From NCBI GenBank assembly GCA_000350305.1, contig CP002916.1, positions 1,178,001 to 1,242,000 on the forward strand: 64,000 nt of DNA. The letters run 5' to 3'. The first letter of the stretch is position 1. Each line of letters starts with the position of its first letter. Positions 23,641 to 32,542 of this stretch are shown piece by piece. Position numbers and translations under genes: made by a program. The DNA comes from Thermoplasmatales archaeon BRNA1 (lineage in GTDB: Archaea > Thermoplasmatota > Thermoplasmata > Methanomassiliicoccales > Methanomethylophilaceae). The notes beneath the pieces are model-generated. The model was not told the origin of the DNA, did no database searches, and saw only the letters and a program-made list of their open reading frames with translations.

Positions 23641-24897
23641 TTGGCCGGAAGGAAGGGGACTTTCATCGAGTTCTTCTCGCGGAACCACGCCGCGATCACG
23701 ATGGGCATCACAGCCCTCGTGATAGCAGGGACCGCGGACCTCTTCGCCGGACTCCTCATGGACCAGATGGAGGAATACCTCACCCTCATCATCGGTATGA
23801 TGGTGCTCATCTACTCCACCATCGGGATGCGCGGCAACATCTTCGGAGCGATGGGCTCCAGAATCGGCACCGCTATGAACATCGGTACCTTCGAGATGAG
23901 CTTCCGCAGGGGAACCGTCCTCCGCGCCAACCTGGAGTCCGCCCTGGCCCTCACCCTCATCATGAGCATTGCCACCGGCATAGCCACCTGGGGTGTGGCG
24001 AAGCTCTTCTTCGGAGGGGACGCCGAGATCTGGGATTTCATCTACATCTCCACCTTCGGAGGGGTCACCGCGGGCCTCATCGTCATGATGTTCAACATCC
24101 TCATCGCCTACGTCGGGAACAAGAGGAACTGGGATGTGGACAACATCACCGCGCCGCTCATCGCGGCGATCGGCGATATCGTCACCATGCCCATGGTGTT
24201 CGTGGCGACCTGGTCCTTCATCAGGATGGACGGGCAGTCATTCGGCGACGACCTCGTCCTCATCCTCTCGGTCGTGTTCATAATCGCGACGCTGGCACTT
24301 ACCGCGTACATCGCCATGAGGAAGGTCTCCCGCAGGGACTTCTCGGGAGAGGCCAAGAGGATCGTCAACCAGTCCCTCCCCATCCTCATGATGTGCCTGG
24401 TCTTCGAGATCGGAGCGGGGATCGTCATCCAGGACAAGCAGGACAGTCTGGTCTCCTACAGCGTGCTCATGATTATGATGCCCGCCTACCTCAACCAGGG
24501 GAACGCCCTTTCCGGGATGCTCACCAGCAGGCTGTCCTCCATGATTCACATGGGTACCCTCGAGGAGCGCATGCTCCCCGGGAAGGGGGCCATCGACAAC
24601 TTCCTGCTGATGTTCTTCTGCGCGGCGGTGACCTTCCTGTACATCGGCATCATCTCCTTCGCCGCCTGCGTCCTGACCGGGGGGAGCGGGTCGCTGTCCA
24701 TCGCCGAGTGCCTTGCCATAATCATGGTCGCGGGAATGATCGCCACACTGATCCTCAACATCCTGTCGTACTACGTCGCCATAGCCGCGGACCGCTTCGG
24801 CCTGGATCCCGACGACCACTGCATCCCCATCACCTCCTCCGTGATGGACCTGTTCGGCGCGCTGGTGCTCGTCGCCGTCATTTCCATGTTCATCTGA
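23641..24897 (+). CDS. MgtE-type divalent cation transporter
   Basis: About 418 residues with some ten membrane helices in two homologous halves: GMRGNIFGAMGSRIGTAMNIG in the first and AYLNQGNALSGMLTSRLSSMIHMG in the second. The cytoplasmic N and CBS domains of bacterial MgtE are absent, as in the duplicated archaeal SLC41-like form. It moves Mg2+ or another divalent cation. TTG 23641 has GAGGTGA 5 nt before it; a GTG 9 nt upstream overlaps that Shine-Dalgarno sequence. The divergent PhoU/TrkA-C pair may regulate it. Confidence 0.9.
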   Translation: MAGRKGTFIEFFSRNHAAITMGITALVIAGTADLFAGLLMDQMEEYLTLIIGMMVLIYSTIGMRGNIFGAMGSRIGTAMNIGTFEMSFRRGTVLRANLESALALTLIMSIATGIATWGVAKLFFGGDAEIWDFIYISTFGGVTAGLIVMMFNILIAYVGNKRNWDVDNITAPLIAAIGDIVTMPMVFVATWSFIRMDGQSFGDDLVLILSVVFIIATLALTAYIAMRKVSRRDFSGEAKRIVNQSLPILMMCLVFEIGAGIVIQDKQDSLVSYSVLMIMMPAYLNQGNALSGMLTSRLSSMIHMGTLEERMLPGKGAIDNFLLMFFCAAVTFLYIGIISFAACVLTGGSGSLSIAECLAIIMVAGMIATLILNILSYYVAIAADRFGLDPDDHCIPITSSVMDLFGALVLVAVISMFI

Positions 24898-24905
24898 GAT
24901 TTTCT

Positions 24906-24929
24906 GGGAATCTGGCACATTTCGGGACA
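24906..24929 (+). repeat. copy 2 of the 24-bp intergenic repeat with core ATCTGGCACATT
   Basis: 19 of 24 positions match 1475-1498. It lies 8 nt after the mgtE stop codon. Confidence 0.45.
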
Positions 24930-25015
24930 GGTATGGATTCATAATCGCTACGCGGGTTCCCGCGCGCAAATAAGGTTAATAAGGGCAACCCATACGGGTG
25001 TTCAAGGTAAATTCC

Positions 25016-26173
25016 ATGATCAGCAGAGACGAAGTGCTTGCCAATCTGGGACGCTACAACCAGAAAGACGCCAGGATTGGCGTTCTGGCCTCCCACTCCT
25101 CTCTCGACACCTGCGACGGAGCGATCTCCGAGGGCTTCAAGACCCTGGCAGTCTGTCAGAAAGGCAGGGAGAGGACGTTCAACAACTACTTCAGGTGCCA
25201 GCGCGACGCTGCCGGCAACGTGATCAGGGGAGTCGTCGACGACACCATGATTCTCGACAAGTTCAACGAGATCCTCCAGCCGCAGAACCAGGAGTTCCTC
25301 ATGAAGACCAACACCCTCTGGGTGCCCAACAGGTCCTTCACCTCCTACTGCAGCATCGACCAGGTCGAGAACGATTTCAAGGTCCCCATGGTCGGAAGCA
25401 GGAACCTCCTCCGCTCCGAGGAGAGGGGCGGACCCCAGGACTACTACTGGCTGCTCGAGAAGGCCAACCTCCCCTTCCCCAAGAAGGTCGAGAAGCCCGA
25501 GGACATCGACGGCCTCACCATCATCAAGGTCCACCACAAGGTCAAGAAGCTCGAGAGGGGATTCTTCACCGCGAAGAGCTACGAGCAGTACGTGGAGAAG
25601 TCCCAGGAGCTGATCAAGCAGGGAGTCCTCGATGAGGATTTCGAGCAGCACGCAAGGATGGAGCAGTACATCATCGGCCCCGTCTTCAACCTCGACTTCT
25701 TCTACGACCCGCTCGAGGAGAAGGGCGAGAAGGTGGAGCTGGTCGGTATCGACTGGAGGTTCGAGTCCTCCCTCGACGGATACGCTAGGCTCCCCGGGAA
25801 ACAGCAGGTCGAACTCGAGAACGACGGAATTATCCCCGAGTACACCGTCTGCGGACACAACTCCGCGACCCTTAGGGAGTCCCTCCTCGACAACGCGTTC
25901 GCCATGGCCGAGAAATACGTCAAGGCCACCCAGGACCTCTACAAGCCCGGAATCATCGGTCCGTTCTGCCTGCAGACCTGCGTCGACAAGGACCTCCACT
26001 TCTACATCTACGACGTCGCCCCCAGGATCGGAGGCGGCACCAACGTGCACATGTCCGTCGGACACCCCTACGGGAACACCCTCTGGAGGACCAACATGTC
26101 CACCGGAAGGAGGCTCTCCAAGATGGTCAGGGACGGAATCGAACAGGAAAGACTCGAGGAGATCATCACATGA
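25016..26173 (+). CDS. purP: formate-dependent AICAR formyltransferase (FAICAR synthetase) PurP
   Basis: 385 residues. ATP-grasp enzyme that uses formate and ATP to make FAICAR in the archaeal purine pathway, in place of PurH. N-terminal part (LASHSSLDTCDGAISEGFKTLAVC) is the DUF1246 region; the ATP-grasp C-terminal DUF1297 region has EQYIIGPVFNLDFFYDPL, GIDWRFESSLDGYARLP and DVAPRIGGGTNVH. AAGGT precedes ATG 25016. Together with purF at 1.5 kb it shows de novo purine synthesis. The stop overlaps the next gene's ATG. Confidence 0.93.
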   Translation: MISRDEVLANLGRYNQKDARIGVLASHSSLDTCDGAISEGFKTLAVCQKGRERTFNNYFRCQRDAAGNVIRGVVDDTMILDKFNEILQPQNQEFLMKTNTLWVPNRSFTSYCSIDQVENDFKVPMVGSRNLLRSEERGGPQDYYWLLEKANLPFPKKVEKPEDIDGLTIIKVHHKVKKLERGFFTAKSYEQYVEKSQELIKQGVLDEDFEQHARMEQYIIGPVFNLDFFYDPLEEKGEKVELVGIDWRFESSLDGYARLPGKQQVELENDGIIPEYTVCGHNSATLRESLLDNAFAMAEKYVKATQDLYKPGIIGPFCLQTCVDKDLHFYIYDVAPRIGGGTNVHMSVGHPYGNTLWRTNMSTGRRLSKMVRDGIEQERLEEIIT

Positions 26174-26871
26174 TGTCCAAGAAGAGCATAGCGCTGCTCG
26201 CATTCATGTTCGTCGCCGTCTCGGCGTTCGTCGCCGTCTCGGACGACGGTTCCGATGCGGCCGTCGGGAACGGATTCGCATTCGAGGACGATGTCTACAA
26301 GTTCACGGAGGACTCCACCGGGAGCATCAAGCTCAAGGTCATCGTGCCCACCACCCAGGACGTTAGGTTCACCGTCACCAGCAAGGACGGCGCTGTATCC
26401 TACTACGACGGCACCCAGACCGTCGCATCCGGCGACCCCCAGACCGTCAAGCTGAAGTTCAGCATAGATGACACCGGAACCTACACCGTCAAGGTCACCA
26501 TGTACGAGGGCGGTGCCGAGATCCAGAGCGACATCGTCGATGTCAAGGTCTCCAGTTCCGTCTGGTCCGGAAGCCTCCCGTACATCGCCATCATCGTGAT
26601 CGCGATCATCGTGGTCATCGCCATCTTCCTGTACCTCCGCAACAGGCCCAAGACCAAGCCCAGCATCACCTTCACCGAGCTCGAGGCTCAGAAGAAGGCC
26701 GAGAAGGGAGAGGCCCCCAGCAAGCCCGCCCAGCAGAGCACCGACAAGAAGAGGTACGAGGCGGCCCCGAAGGACGAGGACTCCGAGCCCGTCCAGGAAG
26801 GACAGGCCCCTGCCGCGAAGAAGTCCGACGACGGCAAGAAGCTCAAGTACACCAGCTTCAGGCGCAAGTGA
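26170..26871 (+). CDS. type I membrane protein with signal peptide and Ig-like ectodomain
   Basis: 233 residues. Signal peptide at 1-24 (KKSIALLAFMFVAVSAFVAV) followed by SDDGSDA, then a beta-sandwich-like ectodomain of about 100 residues (TGSIKLKVIVPTTQDVRFTV ... GTYTVKVTMYEG). One membrane helix (SLPYIAIIVIAIIVVIAIFLYL, about 137-158) and a 75-residue charged cytoplasmic tail follow. It is translated with purP by ATGA overlap, though the products look unrelated. I recognise no family; the layout suggests a surface-anchored protein. Confidence 0.75.
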   Translation: MMSKKSIALLAFMFVAVSAFVAVSDDGSDAAVGNGFAFEDDVYKFTEDSTGSIKLKVIVPTTQDVRFTVTSKDGAVSYYDGTQTVASGDPQTVKLKFSIDDTGTYTVKVTMYEGGAEIQSDIVDVKVSSSVWSGSLPYIAIIVIAIIVVIAIFLYLRNRPKTKPSITFTELEAQKKAEKGEAPSKPAQQSTDKKRYEAAPKDEDSEPVQEGQAPAAKKSDDGKKLKYTSFRRK

Positions 26872-26880
26872 ATATCCTTA

Positions 26881-26898
26881 CCGCCCCGAGAGGGGCGG
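26881..26898 (+). terminator. hairpin and T-rich tract after purP operon
   Basis: CCGCCCC/GAGA/GGGGCGG, perfect 7-bp stem, 9 nt after the stop, followed by ATTACCTTCTTTTCT. Confidence 0.6.
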
Positions 26899-26934
26899 AT
26901 TACCTTCTTTTCTACCGTTTTCGGCCGAAAACAA

Positions 26935-26946
26935 TATTTATAAATA
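26935..26946 (+). promoter_or_regulatory. TATA box of DUF5654 gene
   Basis: TATTTATAAATA, a palindromic TATA box centred about 28 nt before ATG 26970; leaderless start expected. Confidence 0.55.
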
Positions 26947-26969
26947 TCTACGAAAACGATTCACGCAGC

Positions 26970-27245
26970 ATGGCAGACGATGAAGAGAAGCCATTCAAGC
27001 TGCAGTTCCTCGAGACCATGTCCGCGCTGATCATCTCCGCGTTCGGACTCGTCGCTGCTCTGGCTTGGAACGAGACCATAAAGACCGCGGTCGCAAAAGT
27101 CTTCGACGAGGACGGCGAGCTCCTTGGTCTCTTCGTATACGCACTTCTTGTTACCATCCTTGCAGTTGCAGCAACCATGCTGATCACCCGCGCCACCAAC
27201 AAGGCGAAGAGGCAGCTCAAGGCCAAGAAGAAGAGCGAGGAGTGA
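26970..27245 (+). CDS. DUF5654-like small membrane protein
   Basis: 91 residues with two membrane segments (about 17-37 and 50-72) and a short basic tail. The stretch FLETMSALIISAFGLVAALAWNETIK is close to the archaeal DUF5654 signature. Function of that family is unknown. It is a single gene with its own TATA box, and its frame fits the local codon bias. Confidence 0.75.
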   Translation: MADDEEKPFKLQFLETMSALIISAFGLVAALAWNETIKTAVAKVFDEDGELLGLFVYALLVTILAVAATMLITRATNKAKRQLKAKKKSEE

Positions 27246-27332
27246 AGCTAACCCTTCGCCCCCGGCCAGAAAAAACCCCTTAACTTTTACTTTTGATTCC
27301 GAATGGAAAATCAGTGCTCTGGGTCTTATGAC

Positions 27333-27830
27333 TCAGAGCTTGAGTTTGGGATCGGTGAGGTCGATGAGCGCGACCTCGCGGCGGTCCATGAAGAAACCGA
27401 TCTTCTTATGGAGCATGATAGACGGGGCGTTCCCCTGACCAATCATGCTGTGCGCCACCTCCGCACCGGCGGCCTTGCCGGCCCTGAGGGTCTCCCTCAG
27501 GAGCCTGTAGCCTATCTCGTTCCTGCGGACGATGGGGTCAACCCCCATGTTCTCGATCCATACGAGGTTGCTGCAGTCGGCTACGTGGTGGAGCATCTGG
27601 GCGAAGATGAATCCGTAGATCTCCCCGTCCTCCTCCGCGACGAAGCTGAGCCCGCTGTCGAGATATGGACGGAAGTGGTTGGGGCTGCTGGCCCCGAGGT
27701 TGTCCTTCCATTCCTGGGAGAAGTCCTCCCATTTGTTCTCGATGGTCTCCGCGAAGTACTCGCGGATGCAAGACAGCTCGAGCTCGCGGACCCTTTTCAG
27801 GTCCTTCAGCTTCATCGGGCGGAACTCCAT
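27333..27830 (-). CDS. GNAT-family N-acetyltransferase
   Basis: 165 residues of the GNAT fold: MEFRPMKLKDLKRVREL at the start, the central FVAEEDGEIYGFIFAQ strand, then the acetyl-CoA binding region VDPIVRRNEIGYRLLRETLRAG, which departs from the usual R/QxxGxG/A (here RRNEIGYR). A GNAPSIMLHKKIGFF motif ends the domain. The substrate (protein N terminus, lysine or small amine) cannot be told. It starts 2 nt downstream of argS and is probably co-transcribed with it. Confidence 0.85.
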   Translation of the reverse strand: MEFRPMKLKDLKRVRELELSCIREYFAETIENKWEDFSQEWKDNLGASSPNHFRPYLDSGLSFVAEEDGEIYGFIFAQMLHHVADCSNLVWIENMGVDPIVRRNEIGYRLLRETLRAGKAAGAEVAHSMIGQGNAPSIMLHKKIGFFMDRREVALIDLTDPKLKL

Positions 27831-27832
27831 CC

Positions 27833-29602
27833 TCACATCTCCTCGGGAGCTTCCATTCCGAGGCAGTCCAGGACGGACGCCAGTACGAACTTGGTGCACT
27901 CGACGAGGGTCAGGCGGGCGTTTTTCGCATCGCCGGAGTTCAGGACGTTCACGTTGACGTAGAACTGGTTGAACGCCGCTGCCACCTCGTGCCCGTAGGC
28001 GGGCATGAGGTTGACCTTCTTGGTCTCGTCGATCTGCTTCAGGATCCCTTCGTACTTGGCGAGGACCTTAGCGAGCTTGACCTCGAACTCGTCGGTGAGT
28101 TTGGATCCGTCGGTGTCCCTCTGGAAGTCTCCGGCCTTGGCGAGGATGCTGCATGCACGGGCGTGGACGTACTGCAGGTACGGTCCGGAGTTGCCGTCAA
28201 AGCTGAGGGCGTCCTCCCACTTGAAGACGAACTGCTTGTCGGCACCGACCTTGACGATGTTGTACCTGACAGCTCCGACGCCGATGGCGCGGGCGATGGT
28301 CCTCATCTTCTCCTCGGAGAGGTCGTTCCTGCGCTTCTTGATCTCCTCGTACGCGCGGTCGGTGGCCTCGTCGATGAGATCGTCGAGGTAGACCACGACA
28401 CCCTTCCTGGTGGACATGCGTCCCTCGGGCAGGGAGACGAAGGCGTAGAACAGGGGCTCGGGGCGTTTCTGCTCGCCCATTATCTCCAGGGCGGCGCAGA
28501 GCTGCTGGGAACCCAGTTTCTGGTCCTCTCCTAGCACGTCTATGATGCGGTCGGAGCGGGAGAACTTGTCCTCGTGGTACGCCAGGTCCCTGGTGGTGTA
28601 GAGGGTTGTCCCGTCCGCACGGGTGTAGGTGAACTTGGTGTTCTTGCCGTGGATGCCGAAGTCCTTCAGGTCCACGAAGTGGGCCCCGTCCTCGGACTGC
28701 CCGGCGTATTTGCTGGCGTCGAGCTTGGAGACGATGTCCTTCGCGGCTCCGCCCGCGATGATCGCGCTCTCCCAGGTGTACTTGTCGAGGGCGACGTTCA
28801 TGGCGGCGAGGGTCTCGTTGATGCCTCCGAGCATGGTCCTGGCGACCTTGCCGACGTAGTCGATGACCTCCCTGTCGCCGTTCTCGAACCTCCTCATCAT
28901 GTCGGCGATCTGTCCCTCGAGCTCGGGGTTCGCGGGGATGCCCTTCTCGGCGTTTCCGTGGATCTTCTTGGTGGCGACCCTGTAGTTGTAGACGAGACGG
29001 TGGTCCACCTTGTCGCGTTCGTCGGCGGTGTTGGTCTCGGCGATCTCCTGCTCGACCTCTTCCTCGGTGACGTTGGCGACACCCCATGCGAGGGTGACGA
29101 CCTGCTTCCCCACGTCGTTGACGTAGTACTCGGTGGTGACGTCGTGTCCGCGCATGCGCAAGCACCTTGCGAGGGTGTCCCCGATGATGGGGTTCCTGGC
29201 CCTTCCGACGTGGACGGGCCCGGTGGGGTTGGTGGAGGTGTGCTCCACGTTCACCCTGATGCCGGTGGGGGCGGACTTTCCGAAATCCCTCCCGGCGGAA
29301 CCGATCTCGGTCAGCACGTCGCTGACGATGGCCGAGGGGTCGGCGGTAAAGTTGAGGTATCCGTTGAGTGCGGTAAGGCCCGCGATGAGTCCGCAGGGGA
29401 CCTGTATGCGGGACGCGATCTCCTCCGCGATCTTCACGGGAGCGTTCTTGAGGGCCTTGGAGAAGGTGAAACACGGTATGGCGAGGTCCGCGTTGTCCGG
29501 GATCTCCTTGACGATCTTCAGACCGGCGGGGGCACCCATGTCGGCAAGGGCCTTCACGACTGCGTCCTCGCACTCCTTCTCGAACTGTGTGAGTACCTTC
29601 AT
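27833..29602 (-). CDS. argS: arginyl-tRNA synthetase
   Basis: 589 residues, class I synthetase. N-terminal Add1-type domain, HIGH-like signature HVGRAR at about 128 after the conserved NVEHTSTNPTGPVHVG, and the KMSKS counterpart MSTRKGVVVYLDDL near 395. The C-terminal DALR anticodon-binding domain ends the protein. The ATG at 29602 follows the aRF1 stop by 5 nt. Standard housekeeping enzyme, in an operon with aRF1. Confidence 0.95.
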   Translation of the reverse strand: MKVLTQFEKECEDAVVKALADMGAPAGLKIVKEIPDNADLAIPCFTFSKALKNAPVKIAEEIASRIQVPCGLIAGLTALNGYLNFTADPSAIVSDVLTEIGSAGRDFGKSAPTGIRVNVEHTSTNPTGPVHVGRARNPIIGDTLARCLRMRGHDVTTEYYVNDVGKQVVTLAWGVANVTEEEVEQEIAETNTADERDKVDHRLVYNYRVATKKIHGNAEKGIPANPELEGQIADMMRRFENGDREVIDYVGKVARTMLGGINETLAAMNVALDKYTWESAIIAGGAAKDIVSKLDASKYAGQSEDGAHFVDLKDFGIHGKNTKFTYTRADGTTLYTTRDLAYHEDKFSRSDRIIDVLGEDQKLGSQQLCAALEIMGEQKRPEPLFYAFVSLPEGRMSTRKGVVVYLDDLIDEATDRAYEEIKKRRNDLSEEKMRTIARAIGVGAVRYNIVKVGADKQFVFKWEDALSFDGNSGPYLQYVHARACSILAKAGDFQRDTDGSKLTDEFEVKLAKVLAKYEGILKQIDETKKVNLMPAYGHEVAAAFNQFYVNVNVLNSGDAKNARLTLVECTKFVLASVLDCLGMEAPEEM

Positions 29603-29607
29603 GGGAA

Positions 29608-30843
29608 TCACTCGATCCTGTACCTGAGCAGTGCGGCTATCCCTCCGAACGCCCTGAGGAGCATCTCCCCCTCCTCGGAGTCGCCGGATATGAGCTGCAT
29701 GTTGGAGTTGTAGGTCTCGGACATCTCGAAGAAGTCATCGACGAGGTCCTTGCTCTCCAGCACCTTCGCCTTGGCGTTGCATTCGGGGCAGACGACATCG
29801 TTCTCGGGGTCGTCCACGGTGACCGCGAACGAGTGACCGTTGTTGCACTGGCACTGGCACCTGTACTTCCTCAGCATGGATGAGATGAGGAAGGTGTCAA
29901 CGGCACCCATGTCCGCGCACCTGCGGACCATGTCCTCTCCGTATGCGGAAAGGCCTCCGTCGGACTTCCTGATCTCGCGGAACAGCCTCTGGACCATCTC
30001 CTTCTCCTGGGTGATCTGCATGTCGGTGATGGCGCCCTGGCCGGCGTCGACCAGTTCCTTCAGTCCGGACTCGTCGGTGTAGCCGGTATCGAAGAAGGGC
30101 TTCACCACCTTCTTCAGAAGCTCGTGGTGGAGGTAGTCGTTGTTGATGAAGAAGTCCTTGGTCATTCCAGGACCCCCGACCAGGATCCCCTCCAGGTCGA
30201 GGATGCTGTCCAGGAAGCAGGTGGTGCATCCGTCCGCGACCTTCTTGAAGAACTCGTGGGCGGCGATCTCGATGAGCCTCTCGAAACGGACGGAGGACTG
30301 TCCTCCCTGGTGGTGCTTCGAGGGGACGAGGGAGTCGTAGTGCTTCAGAACCTTGATGGTGGTACCGGCAAGCATTCCGATGGTGGCCTCCTTCCTGTCG
30401 ATGACAATCAGACCGTAGAACCTCTTGTCCACGAGCATGACGTCCAGGGGGTCGGTGAAGAACGCCGCGTCGCACCTGTAAAGGAACGCGGTGATCGGCT
30501 CTGGGGGCTGGATGGTGTACTGGACCATCTTGGTCTGGTCTCCGGCGCGGGGGACCTCGCCGCAGAAGATGACGACCCCGTTCTCCGGGATCTTGTCGAA
30601 CGTCTTCAGACGGGCCATGATGGAATCGATGGCCGAGGTGACGTTCTTCATGGTGGTTTTTGATTTGATGTTGGAAGCCTGACCCTGTTCGTCTCTCAGA
30701 TAGGCCATGACGTCGGAGATCAGCTTTCCGTACGGGACGTACACCGAGATGAGCTCGGTCCCCCTTCCTCGGAATCCTCTGAGCTCTTCCATGGCCTTTT
30801 TGAAATCATAACGGGCCCTGTCAATCGAATTCGCGTTTGCCAT
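29608..30843 (-). CDS. prf1: peptide chain release factor aRF1
   Basis: 411 residues, archaeal/eukaryotic class 1 release factor. The N-terminal stop-codon recognition domain has the NIKS motif (SNIKSKTT, about 59), and the GGQ motif is in HHQGGQSSVRFER near 178. The C-terminal domain has four cysteines (CQCQC...CPEC) that may form a zinc ribbon. It should recognise UAA and UGA. In a lineage where UAG may be read as pyrrolysine its handling of UAG matters, and the local absence of TAG stops is relevant. Start at ATG 30843. Confidence 0.95.
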   Translation of the reverse strand: MANANSIDRARYDFKKAMEELRGFRGRGTELISVYVPYGKLISDVMAYLRDEQGQASNIKSKTTMKNVTSAIDSIMARLKTFDKIPENGVVIFCGEVPRAGDQTKMVQYTIQPPEPITAFLYRCDAAFFTDPLDVMLVDKRFYGLIVIDRKEATIGMLAGTTIKVLKHYDSLVPSKHHQGGQSSVRFERLIEIAAHEFFKKVADGCTTCFLDSILDLEGILVGGPGMTKDFFINNDYLHHELLKKVVKPFFDTGYTDESGLKELVDAGQGAITDMQITQEKEMVQRLFREIRKSDGGLSAYGEDMVRRCADMGAVDTFLISSMLRKYRCQCQCNNGHSFAVTVDDPENDVVCPECNAKAKVLESKDLVDDFFEMSETYNSNMQLISGDSEEGEMLLRAFGGIAALLRYRIE

Positions 30844-30903
30844 AGGTTTCACCTGGACAATATGATTTTAACCCAATCGTGCATGCGTATTAAATTGTTG
30901 GTC

Positions 30904-31593
30904 ATGACGCAGGAAAAAGTTGTCATCTCGATCGGCGGTTCGATCCTTATTCCGGACAACGATGACGCCGTTTTCATCGGAAAGCTCGCCGAAATGCTCC
31001 TCCGCGCTGAGAAGAAGGTCGACATCGCAGTCGTCGTCGGCGGCGGCAAGATTGCGCGTTACTATTCCAACACCGGCAGGGGTCTCGGGGGAAACGAGGA
31101 CCAGCTCGACACCCTCGGGATCGGTGCCACCAGGCTCAACGCCGCTCTTCTGGCACTTGCTCTCGGGGACGTCTCTTCCATGAAGATCCCCCTGACCGTC
31201 AGAGACTCCGCCTCCAAGTTCGCGCCCGGGAGAATCGTCGTCATGGGAGGGACCGAGCCCGGACACACTACCGATGCCGTCGCGGCCATGCTGGCCAAGG
31301 AGATCGGCGCCGCACGTGTCGTGAACGCCACCTCCGTTGATGCCGTCTACTCGGACGATCCCCGCAAGAACCCCGATGCCGTAAAGTACGACAGGCTAAC
31401 CATCGAGCAGCTGGATGCCCTGGTCTACCACGACCACGGAGCGGGAAAATCCAGCGTCTTCGACCCCCTCGGCGTGCAGATTGCCAAGGAGAACAAGATC
31501 GACATCATGATGGTCAACGGAAGGGATCTGGCACAGCTCGAGAAGGCCATCGTCGGAGAACCTTTCCAGGGAACATTCATCGATTCCCAGTGA
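30904..31593 (+). CDS. pyrH: uridylate (UMP) kinase
   Basis: 229 residues, amino acid kinase fold. VVISIGGSILIP at the N terminus, VVVGGGKIARYY, the family region VMGGTEPGHTTDAVAA and DAVYSDDPRKNPDAVKYDRLT, all typical of archaeal PyrH. It phosphorylates UMP to UDP. ATG 30904 was chosen because the upstream 42 nt lack homology. It is divergent from aRF1 and overlaps the convergent dtdA by 17 nt. Confidence 0.92.
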   Translation: MTQEKVVISIGGSILIPDNDDAVFIGKLAEMLLRAEKKVDIAVVVGGGKIARYYSNTGRGLGGNEDQLDTLGIGATRLNAALLALALGDVSSMKIPLTVRDSASKFAPGRIVVMGGTEPGHTTDAVAAMLAKEIGAARVVNATSVDAVYSDDPRKNPDAVKYDRLTIEQLDALVYHDHGAGKSSVFDPLGVQIAKENKIDIMMVNGRDLAQLEKAIVGEPFQGTFIDSQ

Positions 31594-32422
31594 GCGGCTC
31601 CCAGTCTTTCCAGTCCACCCATTCCGCACCCACGGATTCGCCGAGCTCCCTCAGTTTCTGGGCCTCCATTCCCTTCATGGACTTCCTGTGGATGAAGGAC
31701 AACTTCGTTCCGGACCTGTCGATGGCCAGTTTTATCATCCTCGCGATGTCCTCGTCGTCATGTCCCATCCACTGGTAGTTCGGGAGCATGTGGGCGAAGT
31801 TCACTTTATAGGAAAGTGCCAGCTCGGTAAAACGGGGTGCATAGTGCCCCCCTCCGAAACCGACCACGGCGGGATAGTCGTTGGTCTCGGGGACGTCCCT
31901 GATCACCGATGCTAGAAGCTCCGCGGCATCCTTGCGGGGCCAATAGTTCTCATCACTTCCTATTTCTATAAAGAAAGAAGGAGTGTCTACGAAAGGACCG
32001 TGATGGGTCGCCTCGAAGCAGATATTGAACTCCGGGAGGGTGCACCTCTCCTTAATCATGCGGAGACAGTCCGTCATCATCGCGGGACACGGGATCGCCA
32101 GCTCCCTCTCGTTCCCCCCGAGGTCGTTCCCGTTGAAGTTCCCCATGGGGTGGACGGTTAGGGCGGGCATCCCGCTGGTCGACGCGTGCTCGGAGGGGAA
32201 GATCACCACATCGGGTGTGAACCCGAATTCTGCCGCACGCTTGTCGAGATCGTTGGTGCGGATGTGGAGCCCCGGAAGCGAGAGGATCACGTCGTCGCCC
32301 TTCCTCCTGTAAGAATACTCGCCATCGGAACCCATGTCCTCCCATCCTCCTTCGGAGACCAGGGAGGCTACGATGTTCTTGGACGGGGTATCCTTGAGAC
32401 ATTCGATAATGAGGCGCTTCAT
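31577..32422 (-). CDS. dtdA: D-aminoacyl-tRNA deacylase DtdA
   Basis: 281 residues of the archaeal/plant GEK1 (DTD2) family. Diagnostic stretches are HASTSGMPALTVHPMGNF at about 79, FEATHHGPFVDTPSFFIEIG at about 135 and VGFGGGHYAPRFTELAL near 188, whose histidines bind zinc. It frees tRNAs mischarged with D-amino acids. Its 3' end overlaps pyrH in the opposite direction. A minus-strand TATA-like ATATAAT lies about 45 nt upstream. Confidence 0.94.
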   Translation of the reverse strand: MKRLIIECLKDTPSKNIVASLVSEGGWEDMGSDGEYSYRRKGDDVILSLPGLHIRTNDLDKRAAEFGFTPDVVIFPSEHASTSGMPALTVHPMGNFNGNDLGGNERELAIPCPAMMTDCLRMIKERCTLPEFNICFEATHHGPFVDTPSFFIEIGSDENYWPRKDAAELLASVIRDVPETNDYPAVVGFGGGHYAPRFTELALSYKVNFAHMLPNYQWMGHDDEDIARMIKLAIDRSGTKLSFIHRKSMKGMEAQKLRELGESVGAEWVDWKDWEPLTGNR

Positions 32423-32508
32423 TGGGACTTAACTCCGCTTAACAAGTTACAATTAATGCATAGCATTATATGCTTGGTATTGAAATTAGTACATAGATAG
32501 GATGTGTC

Positions 32509-32517
32509 TATAAATAT
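32509..32517 (+). promoter_or_regulatory. TATA box of the winged-helix regulator gene
   Basis: TATAAATAT centred 30 nt before ATG 32543. It lies downstream of the GTG that would extend the frame, so ATG 32543 is the better start. Confidence 0.5.
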
Positions 32518-32542
32518 TCCTACTAAAAGAGTTGATGCAAAA

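Noticed and set aside
24890-26203. 437-codon frame antisense to purP
   Set aside because: Leu/Val/Glu-rich shadow of purP; purP has clear family motifs.
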